A stretch of 64,000 bases of DNA from an uncultured Prevotella sp. (GCA_900551055.1 URUK01000003.1:71953-135952); one strand, 5' to 3'. Counted from the stretch's first letter, positions 34,185 through 42,961 are shown. Notes: generated from the letters alone by a model not told the origin. Program-made: numbers and translations.

Positions 34185-35261
34185 ATGGGCAACACTTTCG
34201 GCAACCTGCTGCGCCTCACAACGTTCGGCGAAAGCCACGGCGCGGCCATAGGAGGAGTGCTCGACGGATATCCGGCAGGCATCGACATAGACACCGGCTT
34301 CATCCAAAGCGAGCTTGACCGCCGCCGCCCCGGACAGAGCGCAATCACTACCGGGCGCGACGAAGCAGACCGCATAGAGCTGCTTAGCGGCGTTTTCGAG
34401 GGACGCTCGACAGGCTGCCCCATCGGATTTATCGTAAGAAACACCAACCAGCGGTCGGCCGACTACAGCGAGATACAGGCCGCCCTGCGCCCGTCGCACG
34501 CCGACTACACATATAACTGCAAGTACGGCATACGCGACTACAGGGGCGGAGGACGCTCGTCGGCACGTATAACAATCAGCCGCTGCGTAGGCGGCGCATT
34601 GGCAAAGCTCGCCCTGCGCAAGCTCGGAATAAGCGTTCAGGCATATACTTCGCAGGTAGGGAGCATCGCGCTCGACAACGACTACCGGCTATACGACCTC
34701 TCGCTGACCGACAGCAACGCCGTAAGATGTCCCGACGCGGCCAAGGCCGGCAAGATGATTGACCTTATAAAAGAAGTGAAAGCGGCAGGCGACACCATAG
34801 GCGGAACCATAACCTGCGTGATAAAAGGATGCCCGGCAGGCCTTGGCGAGCCTGAATTCGGCAAGCTTAACGCCATGCTCGGCGCAGCCATGCTCGGCAT
34901 AAACGCCGCAAAAGGCATAGAGTTCGGCACGGGCTTCGCCCTCGCCGGTATGCGCGGAAGCCAGGCAAACGACGCTTTTTACAATGACAACGGGCGCATA
35001 TCCACCACCACAAACCACAGCGGAGGCATACAGGGAGGCATCAGCAACGGACAAGACATATATTTCCGGATAGCCTTCAAGCCCGTAGCCACACTCTTGC
35101 AAGAACAGCAGACGGTAACACCCGACGGCCAACCGACCACGCTTAAAGCGCGCGGAAGACACGACCCGTGCGTGCTTCCACGCGCAGTGCCCATAGTGGA
35201 AGCCATGGCCGCAATGACGGTTCTTGACTGTTATCTGTCAAACAAAACTGCACACTTGTGA
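34185..35261 (+). CDS. aroC: Chorismate synthase
   Basis: 358 residues. Family signatures are TFGESHGAAIGGVLDGYPAG near residue 12, the RPGQSAITTGRDEADR block, RGGGRSSARIT and SGGIQGGISNGQDI, with RHDPCVLPRAVPIVEAM at the end. It makes chorismate from EPSP with reduced FMN. Chorismate feeds the Phe/Tyr operon at 12.5 kb. It lies 71 bases after slyD on the same strand. Confidence 0.97.
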   Translation: MGNTFGNLLRLTTFGESHGAAIGGVLDGYPAGIDIDTGFIQSELDRRRPGQSAITTGRDEADRIELLSGVFEGRSTGCPIGFIVRNTNQRSADYSEIQAALRPSHADYTYNCKYGIRDYRGGGRSSARITISRCVGGALAKLALRKLGISVQAYTSQVGSIALDNDYRLYDLSLTDSNAVRCPDAAKAGKMIDLIKEVKAAGDTIGGTITCVIKGCPAGLGEPEFGKLNAMLGAAMLGINAAKGIEFGTGFALAGMRGSQANDAFYNDNGRISTTTNHSGGIQGGISNGQDIYFRIAFKPVATLLQEQQTVTPDGQPTTLKARGRHDPCVLPRAVPIVEAMAAMTVLDCYLSNKTAHL

Positions 35262-35298
35262 TTTTTTGCGCACATAAGTGTAAAAAAACGTATTTTTA

Positions 35299-35330
35299 TT
35301 TGCAAGTACAATATCTTTATTGTATATTTG
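35299..35330 (+). promoter_or_regulatory. Promoter in the aroC-TraB spacer
   Basis: TTTG at 35299-35302, 20 bases, then TATATTTG at 35323-35330. No reading frame of useful size starts just downstream; a terminator comes about 70 bases later. Confidence 0.7.
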
Positions 35331-35335
35331 CACTG

Positions 35336-35430
35336 ACATTTTGAGGTTTGTGAAAATCTTAAATTCGTCAATTTAAGTCTAGTTTAGTTTTTGTGTTGGT
35401 TGAGAGCGGTCGTTTGGCCGCTCTCTTTTC
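35336..35430 (+). ncRNA. Candidate small RNA, about 95 nt
   Basis: It starts a few bases after a full -33/-7 promoter and ends at an intrinsic terminator: stem GAGAGCGG (35402-35409) and CCGCTCTC (35418-35425), then TTTT. The inner part is U/A/G-rich (TTTTGAGGTTTGTG, TTTAAGTCTAGTTTAG) and has no open frame. The next gene has its own -7 element (TACTTTTG at 35544), so this is likely a separate transcript. I do not recognise an Rfam family. Confidence 0.5.
35402..35429 (+). terminator. Intrinsic terminator of the candidate small RNA
   Basis: An 8-bp perfect stem with loop TCGTTTGG, followed by TTTT. Confidence 0.75.
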
Positions 35431-35605
35431 ATTCATGCAAAAGCCGCAAGGCAGGCAGCCGTTATCTACCGGCCGCCAGTCGTTAAAAGTTGTATCATTA
35501 TGAAAAAAAACTAAACCGCCTCTTCACTTTGGCTCATTTTTCGTACTTTTGTAAGGCAAAATGTACAATAAACGAATAACAAATTAACATCAATCAAACA
35601 AATTT

Positions 35606-36508
35606 ATGAAAAAGATTTGCTCAATGTTGCTGCTCCTTATGGCGGCAATCACCATGCAGGCGCAGCTGCTTTGGAAAATATCCGGCAACGGACTGCAGAA
35701 ACCATCGTACATCATCGGAACATACCACCTCGCAAATGTGTCGTTCACCGACAGCATCAAAGGCCTAAAAGCTGCAATGGATGCAACCGAACAGGTGTAC
35801 GGCGAAATTGTAATGGCCGACATGGCATCGCCTGAAAACATACAAAAGATGCAGGCAGCGATGATGCTTCCCGACGGACAGACACTCGACAAGCTGTTCA
35901 CCGCTGACGAGATGACACGCATCAATGCACTGGTAAAGAGCGTCCTCGGTGTTGACATGACCAACCCTATGGTGTCACAGCAGCTCGGAAAGCTGACACC
36001 TTACGCCTTGCAGGTGCAACTCGGAGTGCTGATTTACCTTAAGAAACACCCCGGCTTCAACCCCAACGAGGGCTTTGACAGCTACTTCCAAAAGGAAGCC
36101 GCAGCCAAAGGAAAGGACGTAGGAGGACTGGAAACGTTCGACTTCCAAATCAACACGCTGTATAAAAGTACCACAATGGAGCGCCAGAAGCAGCTGCTGC
36201 TCTGCCTTGCGGACAACCTTGAGTTCAACGAAGAGCAGACGGAGAATATCGTGAAGGCGTTTTTCACACAAGACCTTGACGGCATAGAGAAGGCGATGGA
36301 CGCAAAACTGAACAACACCTGCGACGGAACGCCAGAGGAAAAGGAAACACTTATCTACAGCCGCAACGACAACTGGATGAAGCAGATGCCTGAAATAATG
36401 AAGCAGAAGGCCACCTTATTCGCCGTAGGAGCCGGCCATCTACCCGGTGAACGCGGCTTGCTGGCACAGCTGAAGAAGGCCGGATACACCGTGGAAGGCG
36501 TCAAGTAA
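35606..36508 (+). CDS. TraB/GumN-family protein
   Basis: 300 residues. The signal peptide ends in MQAQ. Family motifs are IIGTYHLAN near residue 40 (GT-x-H) and FAVGAGHLPGERGLLAQLKKAGY near the end (GAGHLPG), whose Glu/His residues form a putative metal site of Tiki-like proteases. It is expected in the periplasm or outer membrane. The function in Bacteroidetes is not settled. A -7 element TACTTTTG is at 35544-35551. Confidence 0.9.
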   Translation: MKKICSMLLLLMAAITMQAQLLWKISGNGLQKPSYIIGTYHLANVSFTDSIKGLKAAMDATEQVYGEIVMADMASPENIQKMQAAMMLPDGQTLDKLFTADEMTRINALVKSVLGVDMTNPMVSQQLGKLTPYALQVQLGVLIYLKKHPGFNPNEGFDSYFQKEAAAKGKDVGGLETFDFQINTLYKSTTMERQKQLLLCLADNLEFNEEQTENIVKAFFTQDLDGIEKAMDAKLNNTCDGTPEEKETLIYSRNDNWMKQMPEIMKQKATLFAVGAGHLPGERGLLAQLKKAGYTVEGVK

Positions 36509-36515
36509 GGTTTTA

Positions 36516-36738
36516 TTAGTCAACGAGTGACGAGCTTTTTAGTCGACAAGATACAAGCAGACGAGCAGACAAGGAAGTTTGCATTGCCAACTATTTACAC
36601 ACAACTGGCATGAGAAATCTCCTTGTCTGCTCGTCTGCTTGTCCCTTGTTGACTAAAAAACTTTCTTGTCTGCTCGTCTGCTTGTATCTTGTCGACTTAA
36701 GACTTGTCCCTTGTTGACTTAAAACTCGTCCATTGTCC
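36516..36738. repeat. ACAAGCAGACGAGCAGACAAG inverted repeat, long copy
   Basis: About 220 bases of GACAAG, CAGACGAG and reverse-complement CTTGTCTGCTCGTCTGCTTG units, with the right side tandemly extended. It lies between the convergent TraB and pyrD genes. Confidence 0.85.
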
Positions 36739-36740
36739 GC

Positions 36741-37649
36741 TTAAAGCAAAGCTCCGATTATCTCCTTTACAGACTTGCATCCGTGGCTGTCGAGCCACTC
36801 GTTGATGCCGTCACGCACCTTGATTGTCACCTGCGGGTCGATGAAATTGGCCGTACCAATCTCAACGGCCGTCGCCCCGGCCATGATGAACTCTATGGCG
36901 TCACGGGCGTTGCAGATGCCTCCGAGACCTATTACGGGTATCTTCACCGCCTTGGCTACCTGCCAAACCATGCGCAGGGCGACAGGTTTCACCGCCGGAC
37001 CGCTCAACCCTCCAGTGCCGATACTTAGCATCGGGCGGCGCTTTTCGATGTCAACGGCCATGCCCATAAGCGTGTTGATGAGCGACACGGAGTCAGCTCC
37101 TTCAGCCTCAACGGCACGCGCTATCTCGGCAATGTCTGTCACATTTGGCGACAGCTTCACAATCAACGTCTTATGATACCTCGCCTTAACGGCTCTGACA
37201 ACGCTCGAAGCGCCGGCGCAAGTCACGCCGAACGCCATGCCGCCGTCCTTCACATTGGGGCAGGAGATATTCAGTTCAATGGCCGGAATGCGCTCAAGCT
37301 CCGCTATACGGGCGGCACATTCGGCATAGTCTTCAGGCGAAGAGCCGCTCACATTGACAATGAAATTGGTGTCAACGTCCTTTATTTCGGGGTAAATATG
37401 CTCGCAGAAGTAATCCACACCCTTGTTTTGCAGCCCCACGCAGTTGAGCATCCCCGACGCCGTTTCAACCATACGGGGATAGTCATTGCCCTGACGGGGC
37501 TTCAGGGTTGTGCCCTTCACTATTATGCCTCCAATCCCTTCAAGAGGCACGAAATCAGCAAACTCCGGGCCGTAACCGAACGTCCCCGATGCGGTCATTA
37601 CCGGATTTTTCAGCCGCAAGCCTTTTATATCGACGCTTAAATCTGCCAT
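36741..37649 (-). CDS. pyrD: Dihydroorotate dehydrogenase, class 1B catalytic subunit
   Basis: 302 residues, a TIM barrel with FMN. Signatures are NPVMTASGTFGYG, ELNISCPNVKDGG, VKLSPNVTDI, SLINTLMGMAVD, GIGGLSGPAVKPVALRMVW-like and IPVIGLGGICNARDAIEFIMAGATAVEIGTA. It oxidises dihydroorotate to orotate in pyrimidine synthesis and, with PyrK, uses NAD+. Its start overlaps the end of pyrK by 13 bases. Confidence 0.95.
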   Translation of the reverse strand: MADLSVDIKGLRLKNPVMTASGTFGYGPEFADFVPLEGIGGIIVKGTTLKPRQGNDYPRMVETASGMLNCVGLQNKGVDYFCEHIYPEIKDVDTNFIVNVSGSSPEDYAECAARIAELERIPAIELNISCPNVKDGGMAFGVTCAGASSVVRAVKARYHKTLIVKLSPNVTDIAEIARAVEAEGADSVSLINTLMGMAVDIEKRRPMLSIGTGGLSGPAVKPVALRMVWQVAKAVKIPVIGLGGICNARDAIEFIMAGATAVEIGTANFIDPQVTIKVRDGINEWLDSHGCKSVKEIIGALL

Positions 37650-38413
37650 AACAACTTGTTTATATTAAATACAGGGCCTTCCTTGCACACACACAGGTTG
37701 CCTTCCGTGGTCTTCTCGACGCAGCAGAGGCATGCACCAAGGCCGCAGGCCATCATGTTTTCAAGCGAAACCTCACACTCTATGCCACGTGACTTGGCGT
37801 ATTTGGCCACGGCTGCCATCATCGGCTTAGGGCCGCAAGAAGCGATACGGTCGAACCGCACAGCGTCCAACACGGAATGGTTTGTCACGAAACCGCGCTC
37901 GCCGGCCGTCCCGTCCTCAGTGGTTACACATACATCACCGTATTTCCCGAACTCGTCGAGCATGAGCAAATCGTCCTTCGAGCGCGCCCCGAGCAGGAAA
38001 ACAGGCCTGCAACCGGCGTCGTTAAGGCGTTTGCCGAAGTAAAGCAACGGCGCAACTCCCACGCCGCCGCCCACCAACAGCACCTTTTCCGCACTGTCGG
38101 CTGGCATCGTAAAGCCGTTGCCCAACGGGAACATGCAATTCACCACGTCGCCTTCATGCAGACCGGCAAGGCGGCGCGTGCCGTCGCCTATGGCCGCAAC
38201 GAGCAGCCACAGCTGGTTAGCCTCATAATCGACAAAGTTCACCGATATTGGCCTGCGCAGGAAAGTGGAGGGCGAACCGTCAATCCTCACCTCGACAAAC
38301 TGCCCCGGAAGCATCTCCGGCAGCCTTTCGGCCTGCGTCAGTTTTATAAGAACATACTTATCGTTGATATGTTCTGCCGACACCACACGCAGGTCAGAAA
38401 CGTATTTCTTCAT
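37637..38413 (-). CDS. pyrK: Dihydroorotate dehydrogenase electron-transfer subunit
   Basis: 258 residues from MKKYVSDLRVV at 38413; the frame is open upstream, but that part overlaps the promoter. A FAD domain (LPGQFVEVRIDG, LRRPISVNFVD), an NAD domain (VLLVGGGVGVAPLLYFGKRL) and a [2Fe-2S] motif CGLGACLCC ... CVCKEGPVF near the end match PyrK. It passes electrons from PyrD to NAD+. The promoter TTTG-N20-TACTTTTG is on the minus strand at 38494-38463. Confidence 0.94.
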   Translation of the reverse strand: MKKYVSDLRVVSAEHINDKYVLIKLTQAERLPEMLPGQFVEVRIDGSPSTFLRRPISVNFVDYEANQLWLLVAAIGDGTRRLAGLHEGDVVNCMFPLGNGFTMPADSAEKVLLVGGGVGVAPLLYFGKRLNDAGCRPVFLLGARSKDDLLMLDEFGKYGDVCVTTEDGTAGERGFVTNHSVLDAVRFDRIASCGPKPMMAAVAKYAKSRGIECEVSLENMMACGLGACLCCVEKTTEGNLCVCKEGPVFNINKLLWQI

Positions 38414-38462
38414 GCTGTATCTGTTTTTCTTTAATATTAATGTAAACGTGCGTTTCCTGCTG

Positions 38463-38494
38463 CAAAAGTACAAAATATGAACACGCAATCCAAA
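38463..38494 (-). promoter_or_regulatory. Promoter of pyrK-pyrD
   Basis: On the minus strand TTTG (38494-38491), 20 bases, then TACTTTTG (38470-38463), about 50 bases before the pyrK start. The rest of the spacer up to 38700 shows no gene. Confidence 0.7.
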
Positions 38495-38710
38495 GGATGG
38501 GCGGCTAAACAGCTAAAAAAGGCAGACATTAAGCGTTGCCGGCAGGCAAAGCGCATACCGCAAGGCATATTTCCGCCAATAAAATCAAGGCTTAATGAAG
38601 CCTGTCCGGCCAGTCTTTTCATGCCATAACACGCTGACATGCAGAACATTAACTGCCTGTATCAGTGCCGCCCGACGGCATGTTGCAAACAGCCTCCGCT
38701 CCCGTGCCAT

Positions 38711-38800
38711 TGCAAAAGGCCGTCTTTTACCTTGCAAAAGGCCGTCAATTACACGCTAAAAGGCCACCTTTTACAGTCTAAAAGGTGGCCTTTTGCAAAA
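38711..38800. repeat. 22-bp palindrome array, copy 8
   Basis: Four modules (AAAAGGCCGTCTTTT, AAAAGGCCGTCAATT, AAAAGGCCACCTTTT, AAAAGGTGGCCTTTT) between pyrK and the regulator gene. Confidence 0.87.
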
Positions 38801-38829
38801 CCATGAAAAAGCGGCCGTCATGCCGCCGG

Positions 38830-39303
38830 TCATTTCTTGGGCACAAAACTCTCATAAGTGCCGTCGTCGAAGAATACCCGTATCTCCGCAATCTGCCGCG
38901 GCGGACGCTCCACAAACCGTATTTCAGGCTTCGCAGCAGGGGCATAACCGCGCTGTTGCGGCTGCTGCACGCCGGACTCGCCGCCACCGCCGAACAAGTC
39001 GGGCATGCGCCCCTCGCTATGGATAGGCGGCACACCGTCAACCTGTCCGCCGTCATTAGCAGTATCGCCGCCGTCGCTCTTCGCGTCATTGAACATCTGA
39101 CCGTGGCCGAACATCAGCCAGTCGGTATTCAGGTTGGGTATCTTGCTCTTTATGGCCTCAACCGTATTGAGGGTAGGACGGGTACGGTCGTTGAAGATGC
39201 TGCTAAGCGATGCGGCATTGATTCCGATGAAGTTGGCAAACGTCTGTTGGCTCATGTGCTGGGCTTCCATTATCAGCCTTATCCTGTCTTTCATTTCAGT
39301 CAT
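38830..39303 (-). CDS. XRE-type helix-turn-helix regulator
   Basis: 157 residues. Residues 5-65 form an HTH_3/XRE domain (MKDRIRLIMEAQHMSQQTFANFIGINAASLSSIFNDR). A Gly/Asp/Gln-rich linker follows, and the tail EIRVFFDDGTYESFVPKK is beta-like. Such Bacteroidales proteins are annotated as transcriptional regulators with unknown targets. A -7 element TACCTTTG is at 39355-39348 on the minus strand. It stands next to a long AT-rich gene-free block. Confidence 0.85.
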   Translation of the reverse strand: MTEMKDRIRLIMEAQHMSQQTFANFIGINAASLSSIFNDRTRPTLNTVEAIKSKIPNLNTDWLMFGHGQMFNDAKSDGGDTANDGGQVDGVPPIHSEGRMPDLFGGGGESGVQQPQQRGYAPAAKPEIRFVERPPRQIAEIRVFFDDGTYESFVPKK

Positions 39304-39339
39304 AATCGTGTGTTCACCTCTAAAATCACGTTTTTTCTA

Positions 39340-40040
39340 AGATTTTACAAAGGTAAATCAAAAATTTCACATACACAACAAATCTAAAGGAAATCATAAA
39401 AAGTAAATTTTAGATTTAAGTATTTATATTTATAAAACTAAAAGATGTGAATTTAAGATTTATACGTTTACAAATACAAATGTAAATTGAGAGTTGTAAA
39501 CAGCACATAAAACCAAAATACAGCGTTTTTACGTAAGTATCTCATTGAACAGACGTTATTTAACAATACATAAACTAAAATCTGCATTTATGCAATAGAA
39601 ATTGAGTCAAAAGTTGAATACAATGTAAACATTACTTTAAAGATTGGACATTAACTGCTGAATATCAAGGAGTTAACCGATAAAATAAAATCTGCATGAA
39701 TATGACTTGTACTTTATTAATTTACAAGTTTTGATATATAAATTTATATTTAACAACAAAATAGCGGTTGTAAATATGTAAATTTACAGATTTGAAATAT
39801 TAAATTGAAGTGCAAAATACAAAGATTTAGCATTCTAAACTTTAGAGTTTGATATATTAATAAATACTAACGCTAAATTTGAAGACCCTTTTTCAGGCAA
39901 AAATCGCGTTTTTTACGATATTCCGAAACAGGGGTAAAGTTGCTCGAAAATACGCGATTCTCAGAGCGTCAAAAATCATAAAAGTGCCTGATTTTTAACG
40001 ATTTTACCCTTATTTTTTATGTACAGGAAAACTCACAAAA
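39340..40040. other. AT-rich gene-free block of about 700 bp
   Basis: No reading frame of note is present on either strand. The block 39340-39880 is clearly richer in A/T than the rest of the window and holds many GTAAATTTAC-like and TTTACAAAT-like words, plus TATATAAATTTATATTT near 39736. From 39880 it returns to mixed sequence with ATCGCGTTTTTTACGAT and GATTTTTAACGATTTTACCC. It may be a relic of a transferred segment or a regulatory/structural region. Confidence 0.6.
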
Positions 40041-40043
40041 TAG

Positions 40044-40072
40044 AAAAAAGAGACCGTTTCAAGGTCTCTTTT
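40044..40072. terminator. Bidirectional terminator at the end of holA
   Basis: AAAAAAGAGACC (40044-40055), loop GTTTCAA, GGTCTCTTTT (40063-40072). On the minus strand the stem is followed by TTTTTT. It abuts the holA stop codon. Confidence 0.85.
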
Positions 40073-41100
40073 CAGTGTAAAATGAAGAAAATAAGCTCTC
40101 TTAACAGCTCTCCTACCGGCGTATTCGGGTTGTCCAAGCCCTTGCTTTTGGCATCCGTCTCCCTGATTTTCGATATAATCTGCATCACTTTCACGCCGGA
40201 GTAGTTTCTCATGCCAGTGATATAATCCTTGGCTGCCCACCCTCCTCGCAGCTCGAGCCAGCGTGCAACACCGTCGTCAGTGTAAGGCCGTGGGGCATAA
40301 TATGCGATGAGAAGGTTCTGGAAATAAGAGAACAGCATCGGCACAAGCATGTATGCGTTGCCGACCTTTGGATTGCCGTTGAAGTAATAGAGTATTCTGT
40401 TAGCCTTGGCGACATCCCGGTTCACGATGGCCGAGCGCAGTTCAAAGGCGTTGAAGTCCTTGCTCACCCCTATCCTCGCCTCTACCACTTCGGGTGTTAC
40501 ACGCCTGTCATTGTCCGTCATCGAAAGGATGAGCTTGTCAAGTTCGCCCGTCAGCCGGCTAAGGTCGGAGCCGATGTGGTCTGCTATCATCTGTGCGGCC
40601 TTGTTGTCGATGGTCGCCCGTCCGTTAATCTTCAGGTAACTCTCGATGAATGCAGGCAGCTCGTACTCCCGTTTCTTCTTGCTTTCAAATACAACGCCCA
40701 CGGCCGCCGCCTTTGCAAGTATCTTCTTGCGGCCGTCAATGGAGCCGTTCTTGTGGCAGATTACGAGCACCGTGGTCTGCATCGGCTTCTCCACGTAGTG
40801 CTCCAGGCGTTCCCAGTTCTTTATGTTCTGCGCCTCTTTTACGATGACAACCTGCCTTTCGGCCATCATCGGGTAACGGCGCGCCATGTCGACAATCTGG
40901 TTTGCCTGCACGTCGGAGCCGAAAACAACCGACTGGTTGAAGTCGCGCTCTTCCGGCTTGAGGGCGTTGTCCTCGATGAACGACGATATTTTGTCTATGT
41001 AATAAGACTCCTCGCCCATCAGGATGTACACCGGAGCATACCTGCCTTCACGCAAGTCGCGCATTATGCTGTCGTAAGTAGCAATCTTCTTTTCTGCCAT
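40072..41100 (-). CDS. holA: DNA polymerase III delta subunit
   Basis: 342 residues from MAEKKIATYDS at 41100; an in-frame upstream Met would overlap the shared promoter region. Domain I has YAPVYILMGEESYYIDKIS, then the AAA-like clamp-loader fold (QVVIVKEAQNIKNWERLEHYVEKP), and the C-terminal domain has NAFELRSAIVNRDVAKANRILYYF. The delta subunit opens the sliding clamp in the clamp loader. It is transcribed divergently from the HsdR_N-like gene, an arrangement seen in other Bacteroidales. Confidence 0.93.
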   Translation of the reverse strand: MAEKKIATYDSIMRDLREGRYAPVYILMGEESYYIDKISSFIEDNALKPEERDFNQSVVFGSDVQANQIVDMARRYPMMAERQVVIVKEAQNIKNWERLEHYVEKPMQTTVLVICHKNGSIDGRKKILAKAAAVGVVFESKKKREYELPAFIESYLKINGRATIDNKAAQMIADHIGSDLSRLTGELDKLILSMTDNDRRVTPEVVEARIGVSKDFNAFELRSAIVNRDVAKANRILYYFNGNPKVGNAYMLVPMLFSYFQNLLIAYYAPRPYTDDGVARWLELRGGWAAKDYITGMRNYSGVKVMQIISKIRETDAKSKGLDNPNTPVGELLRELIFFILH

Positions 41101-41170
41101 AACAATGCTGTTTAAGCACGCGCCTACAGCAAAAACCAAGCAAAAACAAAGGTTTTTCGGTATTATTGAA

Positions 41171-41178
41171 TAACTTTG
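41171..41178 (+). promoter_or_regulatory. -7 element for the HsdR_N-like gene
   Basis: TAACTTTG, 39 bases before the ATG at 41218, in the spacer shared with holA. Confidence 0.6.
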
Positions 41179-41217
41179 CCGACGGTAAACGCGCTTTCAG
41201 AATGCAAATTTAATAAA

Positions 41218-41667
41218 ATGTACCGATTAAACCTACCACAATACGAAATAAAAATAACCCGGCAGCAGGGCAAGCCTTTCATACTCGACACACTGCGGCG
41301 GCGGTACGTAAGCCTTACGCCGGAGGAATGGGTGCGCCAGCATTTCGTCCACTTCCTCACCGGACACAAGGGCTATCCGCCGTCACTCCTTGCCAACGAG
41401 GTGGAACTTCGCATCGGCGACAAGCGCCTGCGGTGCGACAGCGTGCTGTACAACACGGCGGCACAGCCCGTGATGCTCATCGAATACAAGGCTCCTACGG
41501 TGGCGCTCTCGCAAAAAGTGTTCGACCAGATAACGGCCTACAACATGCTCATGCACGTAGATTACCTCATTGTAAGCAACGGCCTGCAGCACTACTGCTG
41601 CCGGATGGACTACGAAAACCACACGTACACCTTCCTGAACGACATTCCCGACTACAACGAACTATAA
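41218..41667 (+). CDS. HsdR N-terminal-domain (PD-(D/E)XK nuclease-like) protein
   Basis: 149 residues from the ATG at 41218. The fold is the type I restriction enzyme R N-terminal domain (HSDR_N_2). The Asp of RLRCDSVLYN and the E-x-K of LIEYKAPTV make a PD-(D/E)XK active site. There are no methylase or specificity genes near, so it is not a restriction system here. It is next to holA, as in other Bacteroidales, and may serve replication or repair. Confidence 0.88.
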   Translation: MYRLNLPQYEIKITRQQGKPFILDTLRRRYVSLTPEEWVRQHFVHFLTGHKGYPPSLLANEVELRIGDKRLRCDSVLYNTAAQPVMLIEYKAPTVALSQKVFDQITAYNMLMHVDYLIVSNGLQHYCCRMDYENHTYTFLNDIPDYNEL

Positions 41668-41670
41668 GCC

Positions 41671-41853
41671 ATGAAGAAAGAAACAAAGGCAAAAATACTT
41701 GCAACCATCCTGCTGATGCCCGTCTACGGGGCAATATTCTACACCCTTTACAGGCTCGACGTAATGTCGAAAGACACCGCAATCTGCTGCTTTATCGTAA
41801 TGTTGACGACAGAACACATCATCAACTGGATTAAGAAAAGCAACAAAGAATAA
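41671..41853 (+). CDS. Small membrane protein (60 aa)
   Basis: 60 residues with two hydrophobic segments (ILATILLMPVYGAIFYTLY and TAICCFIVMLTTEHIINWI) and Lys-rich ends. It starts 3 bases after the HsdR_N-like gene and ends before a terminator, so it is likely a real co-transcribed gene. The function is unknown. Confidence 0.7.
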   Translation: MKKETKAKILATILLMPVYGAIFYTLYRLDVMSKDTAICCFIVMLTTEHIINWIKKSNKE

Positions 41854-41880
41854 GCCACCACAACCCGGAAGCAAAAATCA

Positions 41881-41912
41881 CAAAGCCCCGACTTTCACAA
41901 GCCGGGGCTTTG
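41881..41912. terminator. Bidirectional terminator
   Basis: A 10-bp perfect stem, CAAAGCCCCG (41881-41890) with CGGGGCTTTG (41903-41912), between convergent genes. Confidence 0.8.
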
Positions 41913-41971
41913 CGATATTACCTAAGTTTTACAGCAAGACAAACTTATATCATTATGTCAGGTCAAGTTTA

Positions 41972-42697
41972 TCAGAAGTTATAACCTATGCCAAGCATCC
42001 AGTTGCTGTTCTTTACCGACAAGTCTCTTAACTGGTCACGGTATTCACGGCTTACATTGATGCTGTTTGTCAGGCCAAATTCATACGCGAAGCCCACGTA
42101 ATAGTGCTTGGCGAACGTAAATCCTGCACCAACCTGCAAGCCGCAGTCAAACCGATTGAACTTAATATCCTCCAAATCGTCGCCGAAAAAGTCATACGAA
42201 TATCTATCTGTGTTAAGCTCATCCCAAGTTTCAATCTTGAATTTTCCGCCTACTCCATACGCGACATAAGGGCCGAAATTTACCTGCAACTGCACCACGT
42301 TACCGAAATCGCAGCGGTAAGACAGCAGTACCGGGATTTGCAGGTACAACGGGCTGCCCGTAATTTCATAGCCGCCCTTAGAATAACCGCTATATATTAT
42401 GTGTTCGTATCTTGCTCCTTTGCTTTGCAGATAGAGTCCAGACTGCACGTAAAGGCTCTTTACTATTGGCATGTCTGACACCACGCCTACATGGAATGCC
42501 GTGCGACTGCTGATTGGATATTCTCTGTGACCCATCTTTGCTGATGCATGCACGAAGTTCAGTCCTGCACGGATGCCGAACGTAACGCCGCGGTCGGCCT
42601 TTTCTGTTGAGAAAAACACGGGTGAATTACTTGTCTTTTGAGCCGACGCCACTAATGTTCCCATAGCGAAAACGGCCATAAACAAAAGTTTCTTCAT
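41972..42697 (-). CDS. Outer-membrane beta-barrel protein (PorT-like)
   Basis: 241 residues. The signal peptide ends in ASAQ. The mature chain is an eight-strand-like barrel of the OMP_b-brl_2 type (VTFGIRAGLNFVHASA, YVQSGLYLQSKG, GSPLYLQIPVLLSYR, GPYVAYGVGGKFK, GLQVGAGFTFAKHYYVGFAYEFG) and ends in Phe (MLGIGYNF), the usual signal for outer-membrane insertion. The role is unknown. It is followed by a terminator. Confidence 0.9.
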   Translation of the reverse strand: MKKLLFMAVFAMGTLVASAQKTSNSPVFFSTEKADRGVTFGIRAGLNFVHASAKMGHREYPISSRTAFHVGVVSDMPIVKSLYVQSGLYLQSKGARYEHIIYSGYSKGGYEITGSPLYLQIPVLLSYRCDFGNVVQLQVNFGPYVAYGVGGKFKIETWDELNTDRYSYDFFGDDLEDIKFNRFDCGLQVGAGFTFAKHYYVGFAYEFGLTNSINVSREYRDQLRDLSVKNSNWMLGIGYNF

Positions 42698-42791
42698 ACG
42701 CTATATGAACTCTGTTTCTATGCGCGCCGCCGGTTCCGTGCGATGCAAATTAATAGTAAGATTAAGCTGTTTCCAGATTAAGAAGACAAAA

Positions 42792-42961
42792 CGTAAAAGG
42801 CGTGGAACCGTCCTTTACGCTCACTGAGGTTCTGGAATACCCAACAATGCTAAAGTTAGTCCACGCCTTACAGCGTGAACGTTTAACTTTATTCTAATGC
42901 ATTGTTTTTGAAATTTTCCAGATTCCAGTGAGCAATGAATAAAAGCTAACGCTCTTTTATG
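42792..42961. other. Long interrupted hairpin, candidate MITE or structured RNA
   Basis: Nested pairings: GCTCACTG (42819) with CAGTGAGC (42926), TCTGGAA (42831) with TTCCAGA (42916), AACAATGC (42843) with GCATTGTT (42899), TAAAGTTA (42851) with TAACTTTA (42884), and CACGC with GCGTG around loop CTTACA (42867-42872). Flanking hairpins CGTAAAAGG/CCTTTACG and ATAAAAG/CTTTTAT complete a unit of about 170 bases. No open frame crosses it. Confidence 0.6.

Noticed and set aside
39340..39880. Replication origin
   Set aside because: The block is AT-rich but has no clear DnaA boxes and no dnaA or dnaN gene near.
41218..41667. Type I restriction system
   Set aside because: Only the HsdR N-terminal domain is present. 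No HsdM, HsdS or helicase part is near, and the gene is a normal neighbour of holA.
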